DNA from: Yponomeuta sedellus
Lineage: Eukaryota; Arthropoda; Insecta; Lepidoptera; Yponomeutidae
Assembly: GCA_934045075.1 (NCBI GenBank)
Contig: OW203734.1
Coordinates: 4,150,269 to 4,214,268 of the forward strand
Direction of reading: 5' to 3'
DNA length: 64,000 nucleotides
Shown here: positions 1-11,237 of the stretch, one piece after another
How positions within the stretch are numbered: position 1 is the first letter of the stretch
How the letters are laid out: each line of letters starts with the position of its first letter
The notes under the pieces: model-generated
The model's input: the letters and a program-made list of their open reading frames with translations, nothing else
Databases searched by the model: none
What the model was told of the DNA's origin: nothing
Translations under genes and position numbers: made by a program

Positions 1-3000
1 AGCTCGCTTGGTGAACCTACAGATCACTGGGACACACTGCTGATCCACATTGGGAACTCTAAACTTGATTCTGTTTCAAGGAGACAGTGGGAGGAGCATA
101 TTGCTTCTGTAAATATGGTTACTTTAGGTACTTTCCTCAATTTCCTCAGCCAACGTGCTGTCATCTTGGAGATGACTCAGAACCCTACGGCACGTGTAGG
201 CTGTCCTGTGAGCAAACCAGAACGTAGCGGAGCTCCGGCATTGGCTGCTGTCAGGAAGGAAAAGGTGTTTGTGGCTTCATCACCCACTGCAGCATCTGGA
301 AAGCAAGCTAATCAAGTGAGTAAACCACCCCACTGTCCTAAGTGCAAGGACCAGCATTGGCTGGCTGAATGTGCTGGATTCTTAAATTTACCCAGCAACA
401 AAGAGAGGGCAGATGAAGTTGCTCTTTACAAAGTTTGTAGGACTTGCCTCAAGCCTGGGCATAATTATGCCTTATGCAAAAAGACTATTTGCAATGTCTG
501 TGGTAAAAAACATCATAGTCTTATTCATCTTGATCGTACTCCACCTGACTCATCAACAGCAGACCAAGGATTAATTTCCTCATCTCCAGTTGATCCAATG
601 GTTTCTTTATCAGCACACCAACTAGGTCAAGGTCAGGTGTTGCTCTCCACAGCTCTTGTTAACATCTATGATTGCAACAATGTTGCTCATACTGCCCGCT
701 GTCTACTAGACAGTGGTAGTACTGCTTGCTTCATGACTGAAGCATTGTGCTCAAAACTTAATTTACCATGTAACATGGCACACACCTCAGTCACAGGCAT
801 TAATAATAGCCAATCATCTCTAAATAAGACATGTAAAGGTAAGGTCTCGTCACAAACCTGTGACTTCGGCTTTGAAGCTGCCTTTTATATACTGCCTACA
901 ATCACAGGAAGCTTACCTGCTCAGGAAGTTAACCCTGCTGCTCTTAATCTCCCGGCAGGAATTGTGTTGGCAGACCCAACATTTTATTTATCGGGAACTA
1001 TCGACATTTTGCTTGGTGCTGATGTATTTTGGCATTTGCTTGGCAGTGGGAGAATCAGTCTAGGCCGAAACAAACCCACAATGACTGAGACTAAACTCGG
1101 CTGGGTACTGTCAGGTCACTGCCCTGGCAAGCAGCAGCACAGCATCACTTGCAATCATGTCAGCACTGAGCTTACTAGATTTTGGGAACTAGACGAAGCT
1201 TAGGATCCACAGGCATACTACACTAAAGAGGAGAAGGCTTGTGAAGAGCACTTCAAAGCTAACACCTCAAGACTAGACGGTAAGTTTTGCATCAAGCTGC
1301 CCTTAAAACAGAAAGAAGATGCACTGGGCCACTCATATGAACGAGCTAAGCAGCAGTTTCTCTCTATGGAACGTCGATTCCAGAAAGACAATACCTTAAA
1401 GTCTATGTATACCAATTTCATGACAGAGTATGAAGCTCTAGGTGATATGACCCGACTTAAAAACCCAGAATTAAATGGATATTTCCTCCCGCATCATGGT
1501 GTGCTGAGAATGAGCAGTCTCTCCACCAAGTTGAGAGTGGTGTTTAATGCCAGCTCACCAAGTACAACAGGAATATCATTGAATGAGTTACTCATGGTAG
1601 GACCAACAATCCAAGATGATCTTGTCGCTATCTTGATAAGGTTTCGACAGTACACGTATGTCTTCTCGGCAGACGTCGAGAAAATGTACAGGCGAATCCT
1701 GGTGCATCCAGATGACCGCCACCTGCAAAAAATTGTGTGGCGTAGTGACCCGTCCCAGCCAATTGAGATCTATGAGCTTAACACCGTAACATATGGGACA
1801 GCCAGCGCACCATTTTTAGCAGTAAGGTGTCTAAAACAGCTAGCCCTCGAATGTGAGGAGCAAAACAAAGAACTAGCTGAAAAAATAGAACACGACTTTT
1901 ACGTCGATGACTTTATATCTGGTGCCTTTGAAATTAATTCTGCTCTAAAAACAATTTCAGCGGTCGGAGACATCCTGAAATCTGCGGGCATGTACCTCCG
2001 TAAGTGGCGGTCGAACGAGCCCAGCCTACTTAGCGGCATCGACAGCGGCGACGCTGAAGATTTAAACCTCGGCGGCGACGAGGGAAAAACCCTAGGTTTA
2101 GGGTGGCAAAGTAAGACCGACCATTTGAAATTTACATTTGCGGAGCTCACCACTGACTGCGTGTGCACTAAAAGACATATTTTGTCTGTAATAGGCAAAT
2201 TATTTGATCCATTAGGATTGCTGGGTCCGCTTATCATACAAGCTAAGATTTTAATGCAAAGGCTTTGGCTATCAAAGATCTCCTGGGACGAAGAAGTGCC
2301 ATTTGATGTCCAGCAGGAGTGGATTGCCTTCGTCCAGTGCTTGCCTGCCCTAGCCACACTTCAAGTGCCAAGACAGGTCACCTCAAACAATTTCCATGAC
2401 GTGCAGCTACACATATTCTGCGACGCAAGCCTGAAGGGCTATGGCGCTTGTTTATATGTTCGTAGTGTCAACAAGGAAGGAGTGACAGTCAAATTACTCA
2501 TGGCTAAAAGTAGAGTTGCCCCATTACGGCCAATCACAATACCCCGGCTTGAGCTGTGTGGAGCCCTAATAGGGGCCAAGCTGTATAAAAAGGCAAAGAG
2601 TGCTCTACGTTTACCTGTTTCTAAATGTGTCTTCTGGACCGATTCTACAGTGGTCCTAGGTTGGCTAAAAATGATACCTAACAGTTTAAAAACTTTTGTT
2701 AAACATCGTGTTGCAGACATTCTGGAGCTGACTCAAGATTCACCGTGGCGACATGTTCCTACTGCCTGCAACCCTGCCGACCATCTGTCGAGGGGTTTGA
2801 ATGCTGCAGACTTAGTGGGTGCTTCGCTTTGGTGGTCAGGCCCAGAATTTCTGACAAAATCTACCGATGCCTGGCCTAAAAATATTAATGGTGATTGTGA
2901 AGGCAATGAGGTAGTATTGACCACCTCTATTGACGCTCCGGCGCTCTCTGCATCATCTGGTACAGCATCTGTTATTAACTTCAAAAAATATTCAAATTTC

Positions 3001-4449
3001 AACTTTTTAAAACGTGTTACTGCCTACGTTATACGTTTCATAAAAAATCTTAAGACTAAAATACAGTCCACCTCTGCTCTGCAAATCATAAACTCAGCTT
3101 ATTTATCTACTGCTGAATTGACAGAAGCTTCCAATTTGCTTTGCAAGCTATCCCAACTTGAGAGCTTTCCAAGCTATGAGTTAGTTAAACATGCCTGCCT
3201 CCCCAAAAAGGATTCCCTAACACCTTTGAATCCATTTGTAGATGATGAAGGGGTGATGAGGGTAGGAGGCAGACTATGTAATGCTCCATTTAAGTATGAT
3301 AAAAAACATCCAATAATTGTTCACGCAAAGCATCATTTAACCAAGTTGCTTTTTACAAAGGAACATTTACGTTTGCTCCATGCAGGGCCTCAAGCTATAT
3401 TGGCTTCCATTCGACAAACATTTTGGCCAATTGGAGGGCGAAATCTGGCTAAATTCGTTTACCGCACATGTGTACTGTGTGCACGCTTGCGCGGTGCTAC
3501 TGTCACTCCCATTATGGGCAACTTACCTGAACCTAGGGTAACGCCTGGGTTTCCATTTCGCGTCGCTGGCGTCGACTACGCTGGACCTATCATGGCTGCT
3601 ACAAAAAAGGGTCGAGGATGTCAACTCGTAAAGGTCTGGATTGCAGTTTTTGTCTGTTTTGCCACCAGGGCCGTGCACCTGGAAGTAGTCAGTGACTTGT
3701 CCACCGAAGGTTTTATGAGCGTTTTTCGTCGATTTGTCGCGCGTCGTTCATTACCCGTTTGCCTTTATGCAGATAACGGCACACAGTTTGTCGGATTCGC
3801 AAATTTTTTAAAACGAAACTCCAATCGATTGTCTGAGCTTGCGGCTGCGGAAAGCATTACGGTTAAGTTTATTCCACCTTATTCACCGCACTTTGCGGGA
3901 TTAATGGAGTCTGGGGTGCGTTGCTCCAAACATCACTTAGTTAGAGTTCTCAGGAATTGTCATTTTACGTACGAAGAATTAAGTACCATTTTGTGCTCTA
4001 TAGAAGCCATTTTAAATTCACGCCCATTAACACCCCTTTCTTCCAATCCTGATGACTTTCTTCCACTCACTCCTGGTCATTTCCTTGTCGGACGACCTCT
4101 TACTGCACTGCCTGCACCGGACGTCCAGCCTGAACGCCCGACGAACCGTCTTACACGATACCAGCGACTTGACCAGCTGAGACATCATTTCTGGACTCGT
4201 TGGTACAAAGAATATATCTCAGATCTACAACTGCGCTATAAGTGGAAGACTGAAGACGGGAAACTCCTAAAGGATATGATGGTCGTCGTGAAGGATCTCA
4301 ACCTGCCTCCAATGAGGTGGAAACTTGGACGAATCGAGAAAGTCATACCTGGACCTGACGGGATTGCTCGAGTGGCAGACATTAAAACTTCGGCTGGGGT
4401 TATACGTCGAAGTTTCGCCAAAATATGTCCATTACCGACCACAGACTAA
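1..4449 (+). pseudogene. BEL/Pao retrotransposon gag-pol polyprotein, 5' cut by window edge, one nonsense codon
   Basis: This frame is open from base 1 to 4449 except for TAG at 1201-1203, so it runs in from the left of the window. Without that stop it would be about 1,480 codons. The first part is gag, with Cys/His zinc-knuckle motifs near bases 333-530 (CPKC, CRTCLKPGHNYALC, CNVCGKKHH). An aspartic protease of the Pao type follows, with LLDSGS and its Asp codon at 709-711. After the stop, counting from Met at 1366, come reverse transcriptase (motif A Asp103; YVDD 179-182), RNase H (FCDAS Asp353, WTDST Asp426), integrase with a zinc-binding HHCC segment, and the DDE triad (Asp737, Asp803, Glu848), then a C-terminal domain rich in aromatic residues. 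This order (protease, RT, RNase H, integrase) is that of BEL/Pao. Intact enzymes would copy element RNA and integrate it. The stop makes this copy non-autonomous unless it is read through. Confidence 0.95.
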
Positions 4450-4515
4450 GACAGTTGAAAGTTATCTGCACAACACATCTGCTTCTCTGCCTCTACCTTT
4501 CAACGCTGGCGGGCA

Positions 4516-4943
4516 TGTTAACGGCAACCTTCAGTCAAGATACTGTTTTTGCAATGTAGTGGCAACACTTTGTAAATACCTCATTCTTTTTTGTATTCAT
4601 TCATTAATTCATTCATTCGTTTTTCTTTTTTTTGTCAATCAATCACATCTCTTTTTTCTGCACTGTTGTTGTACGGATATTAAAAACCAATTTATTCAAC
4701 AAATCGAGTATTTGTTACTGGAAGACCTAAAACATTGTTTGAACCCAAAACGCGACTCACCTCAACGAACCAGCTGCAAAGCTGTTCTCGCTGCAACAAC
4801 AAAAATACTCCGAGAGTTGGCCGGTGAAAGGGGTACCGACGAGCTAAGAGGTCAACAGCGAGCGCATCAACGGCTTAAACAACCTTATTGTCAGTGAACC
4901 TCATACAGTTATTCTGATTATTTCAATTCAGAACTTTATCACA
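4516..4943 (+). repeat. Probable 3' LTR of the BEL/Pao element
   Basis: The segment begins TGTTAACGGC 66 bases after the polyprotein stop and appears to end in ACA near 4943. It holds no reading frame of note. The 5' LTR lies outside the window, so neither the LTR pair nor the target-site duplication can be checked. The left end is moderately sure and the right end is a guess. Confidence 0.5.
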
Positions 4944-5887
4944 ATATTTTTTTAAGAGAACAGAATTCAGGAACAGCGCAGTGTGAACAAAATAAAGAAA
5001 GTAGCAATTATACAATGGATTTGGAAAGGACAGATGCAATAACAATAAATAGGAATTCTCATTTCGGAATAGCTTCTTATTAAATTAAAATTGCTCAGGG
5101 CGATTTTGTCAGGACTTCTGGCACTGTACAGTCGAGTTCACAAAGTCAAAGTCAAAAGAATTTTATTCACTGTAAAAACATAATATACATTTTAATCTTA
5201 ACGAACGTCAAAGTTGTTAGTTTCAGAATTATTAGATTGTACTTATTGTAATAAATGAAAATAAAAGTAAACCAATTAATGCGACCTTGAGGTTTTCTTT
5301 AATTCTACGGTATTGTAGCCTCAGACCATATTATTGATTGAAACTGATAACCCTTATTGGTCTACATCCGGACTAACTTTGGCGGAAGAGTAAATACAAG
5401 TATGACAACTCTTGCATTAACTACTAAGCTGGGGGGACCAATTTAGGTAGTTGGTCCCGACTGCTGAGTAGTTAATGCTCAGCTAGTCGAGGTGTTTATT
5501 ATTTTTCATCTGCTTCTTTTGTCCAGTGGTAAGTGCGCTTGAAAACCAAAACAGAGGTTTTGGGTATCCACTGAAGGCCGTCGTATTTGATCTGTAGGAA
5601 TAGCGCAGTCAGGGTGTATTTAATTGTTTTATGTTATCCTTGCTTGGTTGGCATTGAACAGTGTATCCTAGTATAATTAGGTAATGTAACCAGGTTTCTA
5701 TGTGTGTGTGTGTGTTAGTGTGTATCTGTGATTGAGATATTTACATTTTTACCCTATACAAGATTTTTTAATAAAGAAATGATATTTTAAACTCTTCATC
5801 CACTCGGATAACCTTTTTACGCGCAATGTATGTGATTTTGTTGTCTAACAGTTTTTTATTTTACAATTTAGTACTTGTCCTACGAGA
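4944..5887. other. Non-coding, AT-rich stretch with small repeats
   Basis: No gene seen. An imperfect inverted repeat lies at 5414-5478, with arms around GCATTAACTACT and AGTAGTTAATGC. A degenerate tRNA-like promoter stretch (TGTCCAGTGG) starts near 5519. A short (TG)n run is at about 5700-5715. Confidence 0.5.
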
Positions 5888-6066
5888 AACTGCTTTCAGA
5901 GGTCTTAGGGCGGCTTGAAAACTTCTGATAATAAGACCAGCCACTAGTCTTGCAAGCCTCCACCAATCCGGACTTGGCCCCCATGGTGGAGTATGACCTA
6001 TACCTCCCTCAGGTAAGAGACACGTGGCCCACTGTGGGGACGTAATGGGTTGATGATAAGGATGAA
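5888..6066 (+). mobile_element. 5S-type SINE, 3' half, subfamily ending GTTGATGAT
   Basis: The segment matches the tail half of the SINE seen complete at 24139-24475: GGGCGGCTTGAAAACTTCTG, then a CCTCCACCAATCCGGACTTG block, then GGGGACGTAATGGGTTGATG. The 5S-like head is missing, as in a 5'-truncated retrotransposed copy. Confidence 0.75.
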
Positions 6067-6495
6067 TGACAGAAAATTCTTTATTGCACTAAAAGCATGA
6101 TTTTTTAATACTAGATAGTATGATGATGATAAAATCGGTGTATTAAAGGTTGAGTATTTCTTTAACAGTTGTCAGTAATATTTCGTGTGCATTTTTACTT
6201 TCAATAATTTTAACCCAAGGAAACTGAACAAAATACGTGGTCGGAGTCACTTTTGACGCTGATTGTACCCAATACATATCTACGTTGTAAGACGGAATGT
6301 AGCAATCTCTAGAAAGGTTCTCATTTTAGATGAAACATTTTAGGACAATTTGTTCAGTCCTTCAAGAAAATACTCGCCTTGACCAATGTCGGACATTTGT
6401 GCCGTCTCTAGTCGTTTACTAAATTAGTATTATTTTTTTTGCTATGAGTGGTATTTAGCACTCATAAAAAATATCAGTATCACTACGGAAGGACT
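6067..6495. other. Non-coding stretch, nothing recognised
   Basis: AT-rich sequence with short frames only and no clear repeat match within the window. Confidence 0.5.
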
Positions 6496-6683
6496 TAAAC
6501 AAAAATAGATAGATAGAAAGCACTTTATGGTACAAAAAAATTTAAATCACACGGATATTTTTTTAATCTAAGAGTACTGTCGTCGACAATATTACTAAAA
6601 GTGATCTCTTCCAGACAATCTTTGAATGGACTAATGGACTGGACTGACACATTGAAGAAGGAAGTAGATGTACAAACATACAA
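6496..6683 (-). mobile_element. LINE 3' UTR copy with (TATC)n tail, minus strand
   Basis: Read on the minus strand this matches 61360-61531 and 63690-63883: a block around GTACATCTACTTCCTTC, then GATCACTTTTAG, and a terminal run of TATC repeats (GATA on the plus strand near 6508). It is a 5'-truncated 3' end of the LINE whose coding remnant lies at 62857-63520. Confidence 0.7.
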
Positions 6684-6693
6684 TATATATATT

Positions 6694-6765
6694 GACATAA
6701 CCTAACCTTTCTGCGATGCAGGAAGAGACCCGTGCCCCAGCAGTGGGGACATACAAGGATCGTTA
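6694..6765 (+). mobile_element. 5S-type SINE, extreme 3' fragment
   Basis: Only the last part of the SINE is present: CTGCGATGCAGGAAGAGACC followed by CCCCAGCAGTGGGGACATAC. Then comes GATCGTTATCGATCGAT, the ATCG-rich ending shared with other copies. Confidence 0.7.
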
Positions 6766-6924
6766 TCGATCGATATAATGACATATAATTGGGACGCCTC
6801 TTCCGTGCCCATCTAAGCCCAACCTAATTCCACTTCAGTTTCGGTTACTCGTACCAAATAATTTCATTTTTATGAGGATGATTCTTTCCGACCGGGTTCG
6901 GTTCGGTGTGTCCCGGGGCGGTCA

Positions 6925-7077
6925 TTATAATCAACCCATTATGTCCCCACCGAGGGCCACGGGTCTCTTCCCCGAGGAAGGTATAGGCCATCCTCCACCA
7001 CGGGGGCCAAGTCCGTATTGGTGGAGGCTTGCAAGACTACTTAGTGGCTGGTCTTACTGCCAGAAGTTTTGAAGCCG
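6925..7077 (-). mobile_element. 5S-type SINE tail, minus strand, left arm of an inverted pair
   Basis: The minus strand carries the tail subfamily that ends GGGGACATAATGGGTTGAT. It abuts a plus-strand copy at 7078, so the two form a head-to-head inverted repeat of about 330 bp. The arms belong to different tail subfamilies, which points to two separate insertions rather than one fold-back. Confidence 0.75.
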
Positions 7078-7256
7078 CCCTAAGGCTTGGCTTAACGGCT
7101 TGATAACTTCTGACAGTAAGGCCTGCCTCTGTCTTACAATCCTCCACCAAATCGGACTTGGCCCCCGTGGTGGAGTATAGCCTAACCTTCCTGCGATGCA
7201 GGAAGAGACACGTGCCCCAGTAGTGGGGACTTACAACGGATGATATCGATGCGATA
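7078..7256 (+). mobile_element. 5S-type SINE tail, plus strand, right arm of an inverted pair
   Basis: The copy includes GCTTGATAACTTCTGACAGT, the CCTCCACCA block, CTGCGATGCAGGAAGAGACA and CCCCAGTAGTGGGGAC, and ends in an ATCG-rich stretch. The 5S-like head is absent. Confidence 0.75.
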
Positions 7257-7356
7257 GAATCGTGTATACTTACATACATACAATTTACGAGCCAAACACA
7301 TTAAGCTTCTTTTAGGCTCCGCCGCAGTCGGGTGAAAAGCAGATTAATGGTATTTC

Positions 7357-7552
7357 TTAATGATTCGCGATACTCATATATTAAACGGCTCATATACATA
7401 GTCATATATTAAACGGGTCAAATCGCGATTATTTATTAGGTAAAACGTAATCACCTTATTTCCCGACGTTTCCGCAGCGTTACAGTTGCCGTGGTCTCAG
7501 GTAGACCGTTTTACCTAATAAATAATCGCGATTTGACCCGTTTAATATATAA
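7357..7552. repeat. Fold-back repeat with 44-bp perfect arms (AAACGGGTC family)
   Basis: The arms at 7404-7447 and 7507-7550 are perfect reverse complements, 44 bp each, around a 59-base spacer. The spacer contains CCTTATTTCCCGACG. Pieces of the same family occur at 28394, 30492, 32246/33049, 40238, 51873 and 60176. I recall this sequence from the 3' regions of Penelope-like elements, but that assignment is from memory and uncertain. Confidence 0.7.
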
Positions 7553-7719
7553 CTAAGCAGATTAATTATCTGTTATTGGTACGAAATACAGATTAGCGTT
7601 CAAACGTGATATTATCGCCGTGAAGTTTGGCTTGCGATAGGTCCATCGAATTAGGCGCGGTAATTAGCTGGAAATTGACTTTCCTATCACGTATCTAATC
7701 GGACCCGGCTAGGTTAGGT

Positions 7720-8657
7720 TGGCTGGTTATGAAATTAGGGCACATAATGAGATATTTCATGCTTCGCACTTCGTCGAGTGTACGAGTATATGTTACCGGT
7801 CTATGTCACGAGACACTGGCCATAAAACTTGGTGAGGATGTGCTGAAGCAGATGAATAAATTTCGCTATCTGGGGAACACTGTAACATCCAAGTGTGATA
7901 TTGATGCTGAGATCAATAGCAGGGTGGGTGCCGCAGCTGCAGCATTCGGCAAGCTATGTTCTAAGGTTTTCTGCTCTCATGACCTTAAGTTGGCTACTAT
8001 CTGCTACTAGATATCGACATACATGGCAATCGTGCTGCCAAACCTTTTTTACTCCTCTGAGACGTGCTGTGTATACCACCGCCACATTCGCACTCCGTAC
8101 CATCATGAAGATCAGATGGTCTGATAGAGTGCGAAACACCGAAGTTCTGCGACGAGCCAATGTTGCATTGATGCCTATTAATGCGTCGACAGCTTCGGTG
8201 GTGCGGTCACGTATCTCGTATGGCGGAGGATAGAGTGGCAAAGCGCATCTTCTATTCTGAACTAGAGGAGGGCAAGCGAAATCATGGCGGTCCCCTCCTC
8301 CGGTACAAGGATGTCCAAAAGCGACACATGAAGAGATGCAACATAGAGCCCTCCCGCTGGGAACGTTTGGCAGCACGGCGGCCAGAATGGCGCAGGATCG
8401 TGAACAGCCAAGTACGTGAGTTCGAGGTTCAGCGCAAAGCTGACCTTGATACCAAACGCGACCAGTTAAAGGCTCGCCCACCTGCTGCCATAACAAACAA
8501 CTACGAGAACGGCATTCTCACGTGACCTCAGTGTGCACGGAGTTTCGCCGCGAAGATAGGCTACATAAGCCATCTCCGAGCGCACCAGCGCCACATATCT
8601 GATTAGGGGTCAAAGTGTTCGCCATGGCCGAAATCGATCGGATCAATCATCATCATT
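7720..8657 (+). pseudogene. Degenerate LINE ORF2 C-terminus and 3' end
   Basis: The three forward frames in turn give one continuous LINE-like product: [20 protein letters not shown] (about 7858-7917), LFYSSETCCVYHRHIRT (about 8045-8095), then KIRWSDRVRNTEVLRRAN (about 8108-8161), [13 protein letters not shown] (about 8184-8222), and a last frame to 8525 ending in a Cys/His segment (CARSFAAKIGYISHLRAHQR) after a stop. This is the region downstream of the RT catalytic core in several LINE clades. At least three frameshifts and stops make it a dead fragment. The 3' end near 8640-8657 has an ATC-repeat tail. The clade is not assigned. Confidence 0.8.
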
Positions 8658-8660
8658 TTA

Positions 8661-9070
8661 CCGGCAATCTGTGTAATACGGTATTCTATACAATACCTAG
8701 GCAATGTATAGAATACCTAAAACGTGAAGGTAATTGTACGAAATATTTTACATTTTATACTTTTCCTAGGCATTCTATACATTACTGAATGCGCTACCGG
8801 CAATATGTGTAAAAGGGATAAAATTTCCTTCTGTGCCAATAGGTACTACTGATAGAATCCCTGTTCCAGAAGTCGACAGAGGTCGCGGTGATGCTCGCAG
8901 TATATTAGCTGTAGTATTACAAAAAACGGATGACGAACTTTACAAAATTGGAACAAACCAAGGTGTTGTAAAGATGTTGTATTCATACAGACCCAAATAT
9001 AGTTATTTTACACATTGCCGGTGGATCAGCAGGTACTCTATAAAATACCTAGGAATTGTATACATTACCT
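8661..9070 (+). mobile_element. Remnant DNA transposon of integrase (Ginger-like) type with inverted repeats
   Basis: A frame at 8833-9024 reads IPVPEVDRGRGDARSILAVV and then a segment with KIGTNQGVV. This resembles the region C-terminal to the integrase core in Ginger-like transposons and in host proteins derived from them. ACCGGCAATATGTGTAA (8791-8807) and TTTACACATTGCCGGT (9009-9024) are inverted copies flanking it, and a third copy starts at 8661. The palindromic motif CCTAGG next to AATGTATA recurs near 8696, 8765, 9048 and 9069, like sub-terminal repeats. It is too short to encode a transposase. The family name is tentative. Confidence 0.5.
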
Positions 9071-9315
9071 AGGTAAAATATATAATGGAAAATAGTATTC
9101 ATAATATTTCAAACATTGCCTAGACGCCTTAACATATATATTTTATAACACATTTGCTCGTAGGGGCTCTTACTTTACCAATTTCAATATCGTATTGTGA
9201 ATAACACGCGCAAATTAAATAAACATCTCCGGCAAAGAAGACCCGATAGCGCAAGGTGCCAAGTTACGTTGCAAGGGTGAAACTGTAACTCTTGTTGGAT
9301 TCGTCCACAAAAGTT
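9071..9315. other. Non-coding spacer
   Basis: Contains a further ATTGCCTAG motif near 9114 related to the preceding element. No gene seen. Confidence 0.4.
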
Positions 9316-9585
9316 TGTAACGGTGCAAACCTCTTTACACCACTTTTATATTTCTTTTTCTATCTATCATTTTCAAATATTTTAATTTTGTCACACATTT
9401 CAAAATTTCCCTCATTTTCATCACTACTACTTTATTCTTCGACCAGATCCGACTATTTTACTTGCTAATCCGTTTTCATCCAGTTTTCTGTTTTATTACT
9501 AATCCACAAATAAAGCCACAATTGAAGTCGTTCTAGTATTTATTATTATTTTAAAAGATATACAACGTTCCAAGTTACTATAATT
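9316..9585 (+). repeat. Repeat family A (TGTAACGGTGCAAACCTC), copy 1
   Basis: The copy starts at TGTAACGGTGCAAACCTC and shares a pyrimidine-rich body with copies at 25570 and 50784: CTTCGACCAGATC, then ACAAATAAAGCCACA, then GAAGTCGTTC. The TGT start and the AATAAA signal followed by a conserved stretch suggest LTR-derived sequence, but no matching right terminus was found. Confidence 0.6.
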
Positions 9586-10574
9586 ATTGCAAAGACATTT
9601 TCCTAGAAGTCAATTTTGTTGTGTCTCGAATAATGCTTAGCCAATATTTTGCGAACGTTTCCTCCCTCGTAATTTGACGGAATCACCAATACGTGACGCG
9701 GAGGGCGCAGATAAGCTGGCGGCCTGTAAACAAAGTACACTTCTCGAGATATTTAGGGTTCCACTGATATCAAAAGAACCTGGGAGACCATTCTCACTTC
9801 ATTAGCAAATAATTCGTATACCCTCCTAAGCCCTGGCGACAGACATCACGGATACCTAACTTTCTTAATTCACACCCAATGATTTAGTAGGAACTCCGGA
9901 AAACTTACTGTTCCAGGTCCAATATTTAACTCATCATTTTTTGGACAACAAGAAAAAGTTCTTCAAAATCTACGGACTTGAAGTGTTACCTCCAGGGCCT
10001 CTGAGGATACGACTCTAAGGCGTATGACTTGAATTCTACATAAATAGTCGAACGACAGCCAATTATGATTAGGATTACCACATTATGACACCTCAACCTC
10101 AAAGCGAGTGAAATTTATTTGCAGTGCATACTACTTTATGAGAATACCTGGGAACCGTTTCTCGCGGATGCGAATTGAAAGCTTAAACGCAAACTATTCC
10201 AAAGCATAGACATGTTGTTAAGTATTTACTTACCGAAGTTCTCAATTCAAAAACTGGCCCATAATCAGGCCTCAGACATCCTTAAAACAATCGCTCCTCT
10301 ATAACTTCTTAACAAATTAAGAAATGGGTGACGCGAGGCTCTTTAAATGCGATGCAACTTGCTCTTGGCCACTTATTTATGCTAAATTCTTAAATAGAGT
10401 TAGGCATGTTCACAGGCTCCTTTCATAACCTGAGTCTGGGCTTGAGATTTTTACATCTCCTTTGCTGTACCAATCTTCGGAATCGTCTTTTACTAGTGTC
10501 ATGATTTTGCATGATATATCTAATTTTATTCGTAAGTATTATCGAATATCGAGACTTGGGTGTGGCAAAATAAG
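9586..10574. other. Non-coding stretch with one MITE fragment
   Basis: No gene seen. Bases 10225-10262 (TTAAGTATTTACTTACCGAA and onward to ACTGGCC) match one end of the MITE at 56859-56994. The rest is unrecognised. Confidence 0.45.
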
Positions 10575-10994
10575 CAAGAAAGTAGAATTAATGCAGTAGA
10601 AATGAGGTCCTTGAGAAGTATGTGTAGTGTTTCTTTAATGACAGGATACGCAAAAGTCTGATTAGAGAACGTTGTGGACTGAAAGAGGATGTAGTGACTA
10701 GAATTGAGAAAGGAATGTTGCGTTGGTTTGGACATGTGGAGAGGATGAAGGAAGAAAGATTGACGAATCAAATATATATTGCGAATGTGAGTGGAAGGGC
10801 TGGTACGTCCCAGACGGACTTACATCGACCAAATAGGGGATGTATTAGCAAAGGGAAAGATAAAAAGTACCCGGAACCCGAGTGCGTACATGCAATGACT
10901 TATGAACGTTGATGAAGCGAAGGTGATCTGTCAGGATCGTGGCAAGTGGCAGTCCCTGGTCTCTGCCTACCCCTCTGGGATACAGGCGTGAGAT
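10575..10994 (+). pseudogene. 5'-truncated LINE C-terminus with microsatellite tail
   Basis: The frames here give NAVEMRSLRSMCSVSL, then LIRERCGLKEDVVT and RIEKGMLRWFGHVERM, then NVDEAK and SAYPSGIQA with a stop at about 10993. This is the C-terminus of a LINE common in arthropods, broken by frameshifts. The stop is followed at once by (TATG)n, the microsatellite tail of this family. The minus-strand copy at 38276-38430 has the same coding end joined to the same tail. Confidence 0.8.
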
Positions 10995-11237
10995 TATGTA
11001 TGTATGTATGTATGTATGTATGTATGTATGTATGTATGTATGTATGTATGTATGTATGTATGTATGTATGTATGTATGTATGTATGTATGTATGTATGTA
11101 TGTATGTATGTATGTATGTATGTATGTATGTATGTATGTATGTATGTATGTATGTATGTATGTATGTATGTATGTATTTATGTATGTATGTATGTATGTA
11201 TGTATGTATGTATGTATGTATGTATGTATGTATGTAT
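10995..11237 (+). repeat. (TATG)n microsatellite, about 60 units
   Basis: Near-perfect tetranucleotide run with one substitution near 11178. It is the 3' tail of the LINE fragment just upstream. It resumes at 12069-12084 beyond the inserted LTR. Long ATG-rich frames here are artefacts. Confidence 0.97.

Noticed and set aside
1218..3002. Minus-strand frames opposite the BEL/Pao polyprotein
   Set aside because: They are shadows of the plus-strand coding sequence with no motif of their own.
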